A DNA stretch of 64,000 nt, taken from NCBI RefSeq assembly GCF_900114715.1, contig NZ_FOTY01000009.1, forward strand, positions 33,360 through 97,359, written 5' to 3'. Positions 49,674 to 58,846 of this stretch are shown piece after piece (position 1 is the stretch's first letter; every line of letters starts with the position of its first letter). A program made the position numbers and the translations under genes. The DNA comes from Salibacterium qingdaonense (lineage in GTDB: Bacteria > Bacillota > Bacilli > Bacillales > Marinococcaceae). Under the pieces are notes generated by a model. It had not been told where the DNA came from. It made no database searches and saw only the letters and a list, made by a program, of their open reading frames with translations.

Positions 49674-49961
49674 GTGATACAGGTTCACGGCCGCAACTAC
49701 GAACTGCTGGAAGAATCAAGGGACGGCTGGGATGAACAGGTTTTTAAGGAACGCTACAGCGAAGTGCTGAATAAATACGATTATATTGTAGGCGACTGGG
49801 GGCATAATCAACTGCGCCTCCGCGGCTTTTTTGAAGATTCCAGAAAAAAGGTATCATACGATTTTAAAATCGGTACCCTCCAGGATTACCTTCTCGAATA
49901 TTGTAATTTTGGCTGCGCTTATTTCGTACTGAAGCAGGTGCGGGAAGAACAGACCGAATAA
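49674..49961 (+). CDS. yutD: YutD-like DUF1027 protein
   Basis: A 95-residue conserved cytoplasmic protein. YDYIVGDWGHNQLRLRGFFED and EYCNFGCAYFVL are its recognised stretches. I use GTG 49674 with GAGGTG 8 bases upstream, giving the B. subtilis-type start IQVHGRNYELL. An ATG at 49641 in frame would add 11 residues. Function unknown; order lipA-yutC-yutD is the same as in B. subtilis. Confidence 0.85.
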   Translation: MIQVHGRNYELLEESRDGWDEQVFKERYSEVLNKYDYIVGDWGHNQLRLRGFFEDSRKKVSYDFKIGTLQDYLLEYCNFGCAYFVLKQVREEQTE

Positions 49962-49986
49962 AAAACGAAACATCAAACGACGCAGC

Positions 49987-50043
49987 AGTGCCCCTCAAAC
50001 GTTTTATTGATACTCCAACGTTTGAGGGGCACTGCCTTTTTTC
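49987..50043. terminator. Terminator between yutD and the next minus-strand gene
   Basis: AGTGCCCCTCAAACGTT pairs perfectly with AACGTTTGAGGGGCACT around a 13-base loop. Confidence 0.88.
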
Positions 50044-50078
50044 ATGAACCACCCTGGTTTTTCAAGCTCCCGTGTATT

Positions 50079-50360
50079 TTACTTTTTCTTTTGGGAATAG
50101 GAATGAACAGGGTGACTGTTTGGATAATGCCGCGGGTTGTCGTTGTGGAGATTTCTGTTTTCATACGTAAACGCACTGACGGCATGCTGTCCTTTTTTCC
50201 AGGACGTGCTTTTTCCGGGCTTTTTGTTAATAGGAGAGCCGTACGGTCCCTCTGGAAAAATTTCCGGAAGTACGGTATCACGCGCGTCTTCCACGTTGGA
50301 GAAATCTTCGTATTCCGCGGATTCATGGCGTTCCCGGTTTTTCTCATATCGGTTCGGCAT
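50079..50360 (-). CDS. Conserved cytosolic protein of unknown function
   Basis: A 93-residue hydrophilic protein without membrane segment or signal. EYEDFSNVED, LPEIFPEGPYGSP and a C-terminal His/Pro/Asn-rich stretch are the features I associate with a short cytosolic protein family in Bacillaceae. GGAGG lies 8 bases before ATG 50360. It follows the glpX gene after a terminator, so it may be transcribed on its own. No function can be given. Confidence 0.7.
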   Translation of the reverse strand: MPNRYEKNRERHESAEYEDFSNVEDARDTVLPEIFPEGPYGSPINKKPGKSTSWKKGQHAVSAFTYENRNLHNDNPRHYPNSHPVHSYSQKKK

Positions 50361-50380
50361 GTTTTTCCCTCCTCCGTTTT

Positions 50381-50406
50381 AAAATGCCCGGCTGAACGGC
50401 CGGGCA
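50381..50406 (-). terminator. glpX terminator
   Basis: ATGCCCGGC and GCCGGGCA form the stem, loop around CGTTCA; followed by T run on the minus strand. Confidence 0.85.
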
Positions 50407-50449
50407 TAAGAGGGAATATCTGTTGCGGCATCTAAAGAAAAAGCCGGTC

Positions 50450-51424
50450 CTACTCTTCTTCCATAATCAGATGAGGTTTATGTTCGAGATGGTGATGAGC
50501 TTTAATGAACCGTACGGTACGTGTTTTGGCGCGCATCACGATGGAATCCGTTTCGGTCCAGTCTCCCCCGAGAAAGCGGACGCCTTCCAGAAGTTCACCC
50601 GAAGATACGCCGGTAGCTGCAAAGATGGCGTCGTCGCCTTTGACGAGATCACGGAGTTCCAGCGGTTCATCTGTATCTTCAATGCCCATCTCACGACAGC
50701 GCTGCAGTTCCTCGTCATCTTTTGGAGCGAGACGGGCCTGCATGTCGCCGCCAAGCGCTTTAATGGCAGCCGCGGAAATGACACCTTCCGGAGCACCTCC
50801 TGTTCCGACAAATAAATCAATACCCGTCTGCGGGAGTGCCGTGGCTATGGAAGCGCCGACGTCCCCGTCCCCGAACAATTTCACCCTTGCTCCTTTGGCG
50901 CGTACCCGGTCAATCAGAGGCTGGTGGCGCTCCCGGTCCTGAATGATAACCGTCAGGTCGCGGACTCGTTTGTTGGTCATCTTGGCTGTTATTTCAATGG
51001 TTTTTTCAATCGGGTCATCAATTCGTATCAGCCCGGCGGCTTTAGGTCCAACGACGATTTTTTCCATGTACATATCCGGAGCATGAAGAAGGGTCCCCCG
51101 GTCTGCCACCGCAATGACTGCCATAGCATTGGCCCGTCCGCCGGCGACGATATTGGTTCCCTCAAGAGGGTCGACGGCAATATCAACTTCCGGTCCTTCA
51201 CCGCTTCCGACTTCTTCGCCGATATAAAGCATCGGCGCCTGGTCTTTTTCGCCTTCGCCTATAACAACTGTGCCTTTGCAGCTGACAGAATCAAACATGG
51301 TCCGCATCGCGGTTGTCGCTGCATCGTCGGCTTCATTTTTTTCGCCGCGGCCGAGCCACTGGGCGGATGCAATACCTGCCGCTTCTGTCACCCGGACGAT
51401 TTCAAGCGCTAATTCTCTATCCAC
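50450..51424 (-). CDS. glpX: Class II fructose-1,6-bisphosphatase
   Basis: A 324-residue GlpX-type enzyme of gluconeogenesis. GRGEKNEADDAA, VVIGEGE and the metal site DPLEGTNI are diagnostic. GTG 51424 is the start because GGAGGAGG sits 7 bases upstream; the frame reaches 51469 but B. subtilis GlpX begins at the equivalent of VDRELALE. In B. subtilis glpX is elsewhere (near rho), so the position here inside the yut block is a rearrangement. Confidence 0.95.
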   Translation of the reverse strand: MDRELALEIVRVTEAAGIASAQWLGRGEKNEADDAATTAMRTMFDSVSCKGTVVIGEGEKDQAPMLYIGEEVGSGEGPEVDIAVDPLEGTNIVAGGRANAMAVIAVADRGTLLHAPDMYMEKIVVGPKAAGLIRIDDPIEKTIEITAKMTNKRVRDLTVIIQDRERHQPLIDRVRAKGARVKLFGDGDVGASIATALPQTGIDLFVGTGGAPEGVISAAAIKALGGDMQARLAPKDDEELQRCREMGIEDTDEPLELRDLVKGDDAIFAATGVSSGELLEGVRFLGGDWTETDSIVMRAKTRTVRFIKAHHHLEHKPHLIMEEE

Positions 51425-51532
51425 AGTGTGTCCTCCTCCATCTTTTCCAGGTAAGAATAAATCCGTCATTATCCTATCACAAAAGAGAGGTCAATGGATA
51501 ATTTCTTTCATGGAAAACGAGGGAGCGGCATG

Positions 51533-51541
51533 TGGTATAAT
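51533..51541 (+). promoter_or_regulatory. Extended -10 promoter for yutE-yutF
   Basis: TGGTATAAT (51533-51541) with no good -35, 35 bases before the yutE start. Confidence 0.5.
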
Positions 51542-51575
51542 ACGATGAGAAGATGTCAGAAGAGGAGGTTTTGAC

Positions 51576-52031
51576 TTGTATTTTGTAGACCGGAAAAAAA
51601 TCGAAGAGATATTGGAGTACATGGAAACATTGGCGGCAGCATTCAAGAGCCTCGATAAAGTGGACACTCAGATTGAGAAACTGGCGCTTGAGAGAATGGC
51701 ACAGGGCTGGGTGGAAGCCGTAACTGATACAGGCAATCAATTGATCGACGGGTTTGTGATGAGGGATCCCGGCAGTTATGAGGACATTGTGGATATTTTA
51801 GAGGATGAAAATGTGCTGCCTGAAGAGGAGGCGCAAGGTTTGAAAAGCGTTATAGGATACCGCCGCATGCTGCTCCAGGATTATTATGCAATCCAGGTGC
51901 ACGCCCTGCATGAAACATTGTCCGGCAATCAGCAGGCGCTCGAACATTTTCCCGGCCGCGTGCGTACCTTTCTCGCACATGAACCGGGCACTGTTTCGGC
52001 TTTTCTGCCGGAGGAGGACCGCGGGCAATGA
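51576..52031 (+). CDS. yutE: DUF86 (HepT-like) protein, YutE
   Basis: A 151-residue all-helical DUF86/HepT-fold protein. MYFVDRKKIEEIL at the start and MRDPGSYEDIVDIL are shared with B. subtilis YutE. The region equivalent to the HepT ribonuclease motif RX4-6H reads YRRMLLQDYY, with no His, and no MntA-type partner lies next to it. A toxin role is therefore unlikely. TTG 51576 follows GAGGAGG by about 8 bases. ATGA overlap with yutF implies coupling. Confidence 0.85.
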   Translation: MYFVDRKKIEEILEYMETLAAAFKSLDKVDTQIEKLALERMAQGWVEAVTDTGNQLIDGFVMRDPGSYEDIVDILEDENVLPEEEAQGLKSVIGYRRMLLQDYYAIQVHALHETLSGNQQALEHFPGRVRTFLAHEPGTVSAFLPEEDRGQ

Positions 52032-52807
52032 AGGAAGACCATGCACCCTATGAGGCGTATCTTTTCGATCTGGACGGAACGATCTACCGGGGCGCCGATC
52101 CTATTCCTGAGGCCGTTGATTTTGTGAACAGGCTCCGTGACAAAGGCATCCCCTACGTATTTGTCACCAATAATTCAACAGCACCGCCGCGCTCGGTGGC
52201 AGAGAAATTGAGAAAGATGGGGATATCGTGCAGGGAAGACCAGGTGCTTACGACAAGCATGGCAGCTGCGTCTTACATACAATCCCGGGGACAGTCCGAT
52301 CCGAGTGCCTACGTTATCGGAGAAGCCGGATTGAAAGAAGCCATACAGACCGCAGGGATTGTGGAGAAAGAAGACCATCCTGATTACGTTGTCATGGGAA
52401 TGGACCGTGACCTCACATACAGCAAACTGGCAGCTGCCTGTACCGCCGTCCGAAACGGTGCTTACTTTATCAGTACAAACGCTGACAAAGCCATGCCGTC
52501 TGAAAAGGGATTTGTTCCCGGTAACGGGTCGTTAACATCTGTTGTCAGTCTTGCTTCCGGAGTGGAACCGGTTTTTATCGGAAAACCCGAGAGTACGATG
52601 GTGGATCAGGCCCTGCAGATGCTTGGTGTACAAAAGGAAGAGCTGCTCCTTGTAGGAGACAATTATGACACAGATATTGCCGCCGGGATCCGTGCCGGTA
52701 TCGCGACGCTTCATGTCGGAACCGGCGTGACGCCGGCGCATGAAATTTCCTCCAAACCTGTTCTTCCCACTCACGCGGTAGCGACGTTGTCGGACTGGCG
52801 TCTGTGA
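52028..52807 (+). CDS. yutF: HAD-superfamily phosphatase, NagD/YutF-like
   Basis: A 259-residue HAD phosphatase. Motif I is FDLDGTIYRG, motif II VTNNST, motif III includes GKPEST, and motif IV VGDNYDTD. The C2b cap type is that of NagD-like phosphatases (p-nitrophenylphosphatases). The physiological substrate is not known. It overlaps yutE by 4 bases. Confidence 0.92.
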   Translation: MKEDHAPYEAYLFDLDGTIYRGADPIPEAVDFVNRLRDKGIPYVFVTNNSTAPPRSVAEKLRKMGISCREDQVLTTSMAAASYIQSRGQSDPSAYVIGEAGLKEAIQTAGIVEKEDHPDYVVMGMDRDLTYSKLAAACTAVRNGAYFISTNADKAMPSEKGFVPGNGSLTSVVSLASGVEPVFIGKPESTMVDQALQMLGVQKEELLLVGDNYDTDIAAGIRAGIATLHVGTGVTPAHEISSKPVLPTHAVATLSDWRL

Positions 52808-52852
52808 CACCCGGGCACCTGTGTTTATTCAACAGAGGTCCGTTCTGCGCTC

Positions 52853-52891
52853 TTGTAAAATAACGCAAAACCTTATATAATGTCCATTATA
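52853..52891 (+). promoter_or_regulatory. hom operon promoter with palindromic operator over the -10
   Basis: TTGTAA (52853-52858), 17-base spacer, TATAAT (52876-52881). The -10 is the left half of a perfect dyad TATAATG-TC-CATTATA (52876-52891). A regulator bound here would block RNA polymerase. ThrR controls hom in B. subtilis, but I cannot confirm that its site looks like this. Confidence 0.65.
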
Positions 52892-52967
52892 AAAAGACAT
52901 TTGTTTTTGTCGTGAAAACACATTAATCGAATCAGAAATAGATAGAAGCAGCAGGAGGAGAGAGAAA

Positions 52968-54275
52968 ATGACCCAAAAAGCGGCGGTTGGCATATTAGGT
53001 CTTGGAACCGTAGGAAGCGGTGTGATCCGGATACTTGAGGCTCACAGGAAAGAACTGACGCACCAGACCGGGTGCGATATATATGCGAAAAAAATACTCG
53101 TTCAGGATGCATCCAAGCAGCGTGATGTGAATGTAGAAGGTATGACGTTGACCGAAAATGCTGCAGACGTTCTGGAAGACCCGGAAATCCGCATCGTTAT
53201 TGAAGTAATGGGAGGAGTGGAAGAATCCCGGGATTACATTCTCCAGTCGCTCGGCAGCAAAAAACATGTGATTACCGCAAACAAAGATGTTATGGCTCTG
53301 CATGGAACGGAACTGCTTCAGGCAGCCGAAGACAATGGCTGCTGGCTGTTGTACGAAGCAAGTGTCGCCGGCGGAATTCCCGTAATACGAGGGATGACCG
53401 AAGGCCTGGCCGCCGATCGAATTTCGCGGATTATGGGAGTGATGAACGGGACGACCAATTATATTCTGACGAAAATGTTCCAGGATGAAAGGGACTATGA
53501 AGAAGTCCTTGCCGAAGCTCAGGATCTCGGTTTTGCAGAAAGTGATCCGACATCAGATGTGGACGGCCTTGATGCTGCCAGAAAAATTGCGATTCTGGCA
53601 AGGCTTGGTTTTTCCACGAATGTGGAACTTGAGGATGTTGAAGTGGAAGGTATACGAGGCGTAACGACAGAAGATATGCAGTACTGCGCCCAGCTTGGTT
53701 ACAGCCTGAAATTGATTGGGCTTGCCAAGAGATTGGAAGACCGGATTGAGTTGACCGTACAGCCGATGCTCATTCCAAACGATCACCCTCTCGCTTCCGT
53801 GCAGGATGAATACAATGCGGTGTATATTCACGGGGAAGCAGTAGGAGAAACAATGTTCTACGGACCTGGTGCCGGATCGCTTCCAACAGCAACGGCGATT
53901 GTATCGGATGTGACTGCTGTCGTAAAAAATATGATGCTTGGAGCAGAGGGAAGTACGATTTCCAAACCGCTTCACACGAAAGTTCTTCAAAACAACGAGG
54001 AAGTAGAATCGAAATACTTCATCCGTCTTCATGTGAAAGACCAGACAGGCACATTCGACGATCTATCCACTTTGTTCAAAAACGAAGATGTCGGATTTGA
54101 TAAACTCCAGCAGTGGCCGCTTGAAGAAGAGAACGGCGCGGCGTCGGAAGTCGTTATTATTACGCACAGCACCAACCGGGCAGCCTATGAACGCATATAC
54201 CATGAACTGGAGAACATGGACGTTGTTATTGATGTAAAAAGCACGTACCGCGTAGAGGGAGGAAAAGTCTCATGA
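52968..54275 (+). CDS. hom: Homoserine dehydrogenase
   Basis: A 435-residue enzyme that reduces aspartate semialdehyde to homoserine. [11 protein letters not shown] is the nucleotide fold, MNGTTNYI and the [10 protein letters not shown] stretch are the catalytic domain, and an ACT domain (about 350-435) allows feedback by threonine. ATG 52968 follows GGAGGAG. Its stop overlaps thrC (ATGA). It is the first gene of hom-thrC-thrB, as in B. subtilis. Confidence 0.96.
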   Translation: MTQKAAVGILGLGTVGSGVIRILEAHRKELTHQTGCDIYAKKILVQDASKQRDVNVEGMTLTENAADVLEDPEIRIVIEVMGGVEESRDYILQSLGSKKHVITANKDVMALHGTELLQAAEDNGCWLLYEASVAGGIPVIRGMTEGLAADRISRIMGVMNGTTNYILTKMFQDERDYEEVLAEAQDLGFAESDPTSDVDGLDAARKIAILARLGFSTNVELEDVEVEGIRGVTTEDMQYCAQLGYSLKLIGLAKRLEDRIELTVQPMLIPNDHPLASVQDEYNAVYIHGEAVGETMFYGPGAGSLPTATAIVSDVTAVVKNMMLGAEGSTISKPLHTKVLQNNEEVESKYFIRLHVKDQTGTFDDLSTLFKNEDVGFDKLQQWPLEEENGAASEVVIITHSTNRAAYERIYHELENMDVVIDVKSTYRVEGGKVS

Positions 54276-55342
54276 GCAGCTGGAAAGGTTTGCTCCATGC
54301 CTATGATGAATTACTGCCATTGACAGAAAAAACCCCGAAACTGTCGTTGAATGAAGGAAACACTCCTTTAATCGGACTCGAGAATCTGTCTGAGCAATGG
54401 GGAGCCGAAATATACGTAAAAACCGAAGGGACGAATCCGACCGGTTCGTTTAAAGACCGGGGAATGGTAATGGCGGTTGCCAAAGCCAAAGAAGAAGGCA
54501 GCAAAGCTGTCATCTGTGCTTCCACCGGTAATACCTCGGCTTCAGCTGCCGCTTATGCGGCCAGAGCCGGACTCCGCTGCATTGTCGTCATCCCCGAAGG
54601 CAAAATTGCGCTTGGAAAACTCGCACAGGCAGTGATGTACGGAGCGGAAGTGTTTGAAATCCAGGGCAACTTCGACCATGCCCTTGAGATTGTCCGCTCC
54701 ATCAGCGAAAAAGAAAACATTACGCTCGTGAACTCCGTCAACCCATACCGGATTGAGGGCCAGAAAACATCAGCCTTCGAAATTTGTGATGCACTCGGTG
54801 ATGCACCGGATGTGCTTTCCATACCGGTTGGTAATGCCGGAAACATTACCGCTTACTGGAAAGGGTTTAAAGAGTATCATGAGAGCAAAGGAACAGCTCT
54901 CCCGCAAATGCGCGGTTTTGAAGCGGAAGGCGCTGCTGCGATTGTGCAGAACCGCGTTATCGATTATCCGGAGACTGTGGCCACTGCCATCCGCATTGGT
55001 AATCCGGCAAGCTGGTCGAGTGCAGTCGAAGCAGCGGAGGAATCAAACGGATCTATCCGGTACGTCACCGATGACGAAATACTGAACGCCTATCAGCTCC
55101 TTGCCCGGAAGGAAGGTATTTTTGCCGAGCCGGCATCGTGCGCTTCCATTGCCGGTCTGAAAAAACAGCTGGAGAGTGGTGAAATCGCCAAAGGTTCCAA
55201 GGTGGTGTGTGTACTCACCGGTAACGGACTGAAGGATCCAAGCACCGCCATCGACACAGTAACCGTGAAGCCGACCGTTATTCCGAACAGCGAAGAAGCC
55301 TTTCTGGAGAAGATTAAAGGAGGTGCCGCAGGTGCAAGATGA
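54272..55342 (+). CDS. thrC: Threonine synthase
   Basis: A 356-residue PLP enzyme, the last step to threonine. The PLP lysine is Lys61 in TGSFKDRG, and the glycine-rich SVGNAGN-like loop (here IPVGNAGN) binds phosphate. Length is that of Bacillus ThrC. It overlaps hom by 4 bases and thrB by 11, so the three are tightly coupled. Confidence 0.95.
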   Translation: MSSWKGLLHAYDELLPLTEKTPKLSLNEGNTPLIGLENLSEQWGAEIYVKTEGTNPTGSFKDRGMVMAVAKAKEEGSKAVICASTGNTSASAAAYAARAGLRCIVVIPEGKIALGKLAQAVMYGAEVFEIQGNFDHALEIVRSISEKENITLVNSVNPYRIEGQKTSAFEICDALGDAPDVLSIPVGNAGNITAYWKGFKEYHESKGTALPQMRGFEAEGAAAIVQNRVIDYPETVATAIRIGNPASWSSAVEAAEESNGSIRYVTDDEILNAYQLLARKEGIFAEPASCASIAGLKKQLESGEIAKGSKVVCVLTGNGLKDPSTAIDTVTVKPTVIPNSEEAFLEKIKGGAAGAR

Positions 55343-56261
55343 GAAACTGGTCATTACCGTGCCGGCGAGTTCCGCGAATCTTGGCCCGGGGTTTGATTCA
55401 ATCGGTCTCGCTGTGAACCGCTATCTGACACTGGAAGCAGAACCGGCTCCGGAATGGCATTTCTCTTCTGATTCCGCGGAACTTCAGGATATCCCGCAGG
55501 GAAAAGAGAACTTCATTTATGTGGCAGCAGAGGAACTGGCCAGGCAGCTGGGGCTGGAACTGCCCCCGTGCCGCGTGAAAATGACCAGTGACATTCCGCT
55601 TGCCCGCGGACTGGGAAGCAGTGCAGCGGCTATCATCGCCGCTGTGGAACTGGCTGATCGATTAACCGGCGCTTCTCTTTCGAAAAAGGAGAAAATGAGA
55701 TTTGCGAGTCTATGGGAAGGTCATCCCGATAACGTAGGCCCCTGCCTTTACGGCGGGCTGCTTGTCGGAGCTCATTCCCAAGATGCGACGGACATGGTTC
55801 ATTGTGGTGTGCCGGGGGTTGATCTTGTCATGGTTATTCCAGCGGCAGAATTAATGACAAAAAAAGCCCGCGGTATCCTCCCTGAACAGGTGGAGTATCA
55901 TCAGGCCATCCGCGGCAGTTCCGTCAGCAATGTATTAGTCGCGGCGCTCATAAAAGGAGATTGGGAGCTTGCCGGGAAAATGATGGGACAGGACGTATTT
56001 CATCATCCGTACCGGGCGAAACTCGTTCCTGGTCTGGAAGATATCATGGAACATGCCAAAGAGTACGGGGCATACGGCGCTGCGCTTAGCGGCGCGGGCC
56101 CTACCGTGATGTGTCTTGCTCCGCGTGGCAGCGGGGAAACGGTTCAAAAACAGCTGCAGATGGATTTCCCCGATTTTGATGTGCAGACGGTACAGCCCGA
56201 CGCATTTGGGGCAAGCGCCAAGTACGTGCAGATGAGCGAAGACAGTACGATGAGCATGTAG
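55332..56261 (+). CDS. thrB: Homoserine kinase
   Basis: A 309-residue GHMP-family kinase, exactly the length of B. subtilis ThrB. The ATP-binding motif is [11 protein letters not shown], and [13 protein letters not shown] is the N-terminal signature. GTG 55332 is chosen because AAAGGAGG ends at 55323, directly on the earlier GTG; the second GTG is 8 bases away. It phosphorylates homoserine for ThrC. A strong terminator follows. Confidence 0.95.
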   Translation: MQDEKLVITVPASSANLGPGFDSIGLAVNRYLTLEAEPAPEWHFSSDSAELQDIPQGKENFIYVAAEELARQLGLELPPCRVKMTSDIPLARGLGSSAAAIIAAVELADRLTGASLSKKEKMRFASLWEGHPDNVGPCLYGGLLVGAHSQDATDMVHCGVPGVDLVMVIPAAELMTKKARGILPEQVEYHQAIRGSSVSNVLVAALIKGDWELAGKMMGQDVFHHPYRAKLVPGLEDIMEHAKEYGAYGAALSGAGPTVMCLAPRGSGETVQKQLQMDFPDFDVQTVQPDAFGASAKYVQMSEDSTMSM

Positions 56262-56285
56262 CCGCTGCTTTCAGACAGATACCGC

Positions 56286-56330
56286 AAAAAGAAGCGGGAT
56301 CCGGTTTTGCCGGACCCCGCTTCTTTTTGA
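56286..56330. terminator. Terminator between thrB and yutI
   Basis: AAAAAGAAGCGGGATCCGG pairs with CCGGACCCCGCTTCTTTTT; suitable for both converging genes. Confidence 0.92.
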
Positions 56331-56338
56331 TGCTGTAT

Positions 56339-56581
56339 TTAGAATACCTGCTCCAGTTCGACAACGCCTGGTACTTCTTCGAGCAGTGCGCGTTCAATAC
56401 CGGCTTTGAGTGTGATGGTGGAGGACGGGCAGGAACCGCATGCTCCCATCAGCCGAACTTTCACGATGCCATCTTCTACGTCTACTAATTCAACATCCCC
56501 GCCGTCACGAAGGAGGAACGGACGGAGTTTTTCGAGAACTTCATTAACCTGTGCATACATATTGTCAGTCGTCTGCGGCAT
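56339..56581 (-). CDS. yutI: NifU-type Fe-S carrier, YutI
   Basis: An 80-residue protein consisting of a single NifU C-terminal (Nfu) domain, with the cluster-binding CGSC (in GACGSCPSS). Such proteins deliver 4Fe-4S clusters, including to LipA. It is separate from the suf operon. AAAGGAGAG precedes ATG 56581. Same position next to yutJ-type NDH-2 as in B. subtilis. Confidence 0.93.
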   Translation of the reverse strand: MPQTTDNMYAQVNEVLEKLRPFLLRDGGDVELVDVEDGIVKVRLMGACGSCPSSTITLKAGIERALLEEVPGVVELEQVF

Positions 56582-56721
56582 GATTCAATCTCTCCTTTCT
56601 TCTACCTTTACCAAACGCAAGGCTTACTACACATTCTACTATGAAATACCCGTAAGTGGCAACCGGCACAGCTCCGGGATAACGTCCACAAGTATTCTCC
56701 CTTTTGAAGATAAGTTTTGTG

Positions 56722-58362
56722 TTATACGCCGGAGTGGTGTTTATACATCCACAGCACACCACTTTTAAGAAGTCGCGCAACCCGGCCGGTGAGTGCTGTA
56801 TCTCCCATGACACCGAAGCCATGTTTTTTGCCGAGGGAGCCGAGGACTCCTTTCAGTTTAATCGGAGGAAGCCGGTTCGGGAGTTCCTCTCCTTTCCAGC
56901 GCTTTTTCAGGATGGATGCAATCTGTTCTCCCTGACCTTCGGCAAGCTGGGCGCTTGGTGCGTGGGGGAGGCTGGCACAGTCGCCTACAACATAAACATT
57001 TTCATCGTCCGGAAGGTGATGGTGGTTGGTAAGGATGATACGATCTTTATCGTCTTTTTCCACATCCAGGTTACGAACCACCTTATTCGGCTGGACACCT
57101 GCTGTCCAGATAATGGCGTCAGAAGGCATAAACTCATTGTGGTTATAAAGGCCGTCTTCCTCCACCTTGGTGATATCGGAGTTACTGATGACATCCACAT
57201 TGTTTTTTTCAAACCAATTCTGCACATAGTTGCTGAGTCTTTTCGGGAACATCGGCAGAATGGTCTCGCCCCGGTCAAATAACCGGATATACAAATCATC
57301 CCGGCTTTCCCGGAGCTCGCTGGACAATTCCACTCCGCTGAGTCCTGCGCCGACAACCGATACGACGGAGTTAGGAGGAAGGTTGTTCAGTGCTTCGCTG
57401 GTGCGGCGCGTTTTTTCCATACTTTGAATGCTGTACGTGTGGGTATCAGCGCCCGGAACTCCGTGATATTTGTCCTCACAGCCAAGCCCGATAATCAAGT
57501 AATCATAAGAAACAGGTTCCTCTCCGACCAGGTGAATCAGGCGGTTCTCCCTGTCGATCTGTTCCACGGTTCCAAACCGAAGAACCAACCGGTCCTCTTT
57601 CGGAAACGGGACGCGGACTTCCTGATCGGATTCTGTACCGGCGGCAAGGGCGTAGTATTCTGTCTTCATACAGTGGTAAGGGAGCTTATCAATCAAAACG
57701 AGTTCCACGTCATCGGGCAGTTCGTTCGGAAGCAGCTTCTGAAGAATCCGCATTCCTCCGTAGCCGCCGCCTACCATAACTAATTTTTTCATCATGCGAT
57801 GTCCCCTTTGCGTTAAAATACTTTGCAGACTTACATGCACAAGCGACATTAATTCATGCAGAAATGCGTCTTTTGTTTCCTTTCTGCAGACAGCCAGAGT
57901 GTAATAAAAATGGCTGCTGATCACTGAAGCCCAGGTCCGCAGAGAAATGTCAGGTGCAATATCCTGATTTTTCATTCCTTCTTCCAATAGTTCTTCCCAT
58001 TTTTTCAGAACATAAGAATCTGTTTCCAGAAGGTTCATCCAGGCGCGCCTGGTTAATTCTCTGTTCCTTTCATATTCGCCGAGAAAAAAGCTGAAGTAAG
58101 CTCGCAGCTTCGGAAGAAAGGGAAGTTTCCACAAGCGGTATGTATCTATGTGTTCATCCAACTGCAACAGGCGGTCCTCCGCAAGGGTCTGCATAATCGA
58201 CTGTTTGGTGGGAAAGTGATTAAAAAAAGTTCCCTTGCCGACTTGAGCAGCTTCGGTTATTTCTTGTACAGTGGTATTGTCGAATCCATGATTTCGAAAG
58301 AGACCGGCTGCTGCATCAAGTATTTTCTGGCGTGTCTGTTGTTTTTTTTCTGTACGTTTCAA
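56722..58362 (-). CDS. TetR-family repressor fused in frame to a YutJ-like NADH dehydrogenase
   Basis: One uninterrupted frame of 546 residues. Residues 1-189 are a complete TetR-type regulator: HTH about 28-47 (TTVQEITEAAQVGKGTFFNHF) and a helical ligand domain. Residues 190-546 are a complete NDH-2 like B. subtilis YutJ (355 residues): FAD fold VMVGGGYGGM, second fold VVGAGLSGVE, late FAD motif YVVGDCAS. No stop codon lies between them. However an SD (AAAGGGGA, 57802-57809) sits 6 bases before ATG 57795, so free NDH-2 of 357 residues may also be made. The start is TTG 58362 with GCGGAG upstream. A palindromic operator overlaps the promoter. A lost stop or a true bifunctional regulator are both possible. 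Confidence 0.85.
   Translation of the reverse strand: MKRTEKKQQTRQKILDAAAGLFRNHGFDNTTVQEITEAAQVGKGTFFNHFPTKQSIMQTLAEDRLLQLDEHIDTYRLWKLPFLPKLRAYFSFFLGEYERNRELTRRAWMNLLETDSYVLKKWEELLEEGMKNQDIAPDISLRTWASVISSHFYYTLAVCRKETKDAFLHELMSLVHVSLQSILTQRGHRMMKKLVMVGGGYGGMRILQKLLPNELPDDVELVLIDKLPYHCMKTEYYALAAGTESDQEVRVPFPKEDRLVLRFGTVEQIDRENRLIHLVGEEPVSYDYLIIGLGCEDKYHGVPGADTHTYSIQSMEKTRRTSEALNNLPPNSVVSVVGAGLSGVELSSELRESRDDLYIRLFDRGETILPMFPKRLSNYVQNWFEKNNVDVISNSDITKVEEDGLYNHNEFMPSDAIIWTAGVQPNKVVRNLDVEKDDKDRIILTNHHHLPDDENVYVVGDCASLPHAPSAQLAEGQGEQIASILKKRWKGEELPNRLPPIKLKGVLGSLGKKHGFGVMGDTALTGRVARLLKSGVLWMYKHHSGV
57802..57809 (-). promoter_or_regulatory. Internal ribosome binding site for free NDH-2
   Basis: On the minus strand AAAGGGGA is followed by CATCGC and ATG ATG AAA AAA (57795). 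Good spacing suggests independent initiation within the fusion frame. Confidence 0.65.
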
Positions 58363-58387
58363 GGAGAATCAACTCCGCGCTGAAGTA

Positions 58388-58437
58388 AAAATGACCCTGG
58401 TCACTTTGATTATAACGACTATAATAAAAGAATACAA
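58388..58437 (-). promoter_or_regulatory. Promoter and TetR-type operator of the fusion gene
   Basis: Minus strand TTGTAT (58437-58432), 17-base spacer, TATAAT (58414-58409). Directly downstream, over the predicted start, is TGACC-CT-GGTCA (58392-58403) within a longer near-palindrome AAAATGACC / GGTCACTTT. TetR proteins bind such dyads, so autoregulation by the fused repressor domain is likely. Confidence 0.7.
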
Positions 58438-58527
58438 TGCGCAATTATTTCACTCAAGCATACAGGTTGACGAATCGAAGCTGCAGAGATAGGATGAACA
58501 AGAGTATCATAAAGAGGGTGAATACCA

Positions 58528-58764
58528 ATGCTGCCAATTATAGAATTCTGCATGAGCAACCTGGCCAGCGGCGCCCACGATGCCATGGAGGAACTGGAAA
58601 AAGATCCAAGCCTCGATATCATTGAGTACGACTGCCTCGGTAATTGCTCGCAGTGTGCAATGTCCATGTACGCACTCGTAAACGGTGAGGTTGTTCAAGG
58701 GGAAGACGCAGATCAGCTTGTAAGCAATGTTTATCAACATCTGGAAGACAATCCGATGTTTTAA
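58528..58764 (+). CDS. yuzB: DUF1450 thioredoxin-like ferredoxin-fold protein, YuzB
   Basis: A 78-residue DUF1450 protein. The motif [12 protein letters not shown] holds three Cys, and the N-terminal EFCMSNL a fourth, as in 2Fe-2S thioredoxin-like folds. B. subtilis yuzB lies next to yutJ as here, and is divergent from it. AGAGGG lies before the ATG. A redox partner to the neighbouring NDH-2 is plausible but unproven. Confidence 0.87.
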   Translation: MLPIIEFCMSNLASGAHDAMEELEKDPSLDIIEYDCLGNCSQCAMSMYALVNGEVVQGEDADQLVSNVYQHLEDNPMF

Positions 58765-58768
58765 TAAG

Positions 58769-58818
58769 AACGGGGCTGCTTCTTACAGACCAACGGCTGT
58801 TTGGAAGCAGCCCTGTTT
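58769..58818 (+). terminator. Terminator after yuzB
   Basis: AACGGGGCTGCTTC pairs with GAAGCAGCCCTGTTT (one G-T pair) around a loop of about 21 bases. Confidence 0.75.
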
Positions 58819-58846
58819 GTACCACAACGACGATGGGAGGAGCCGG

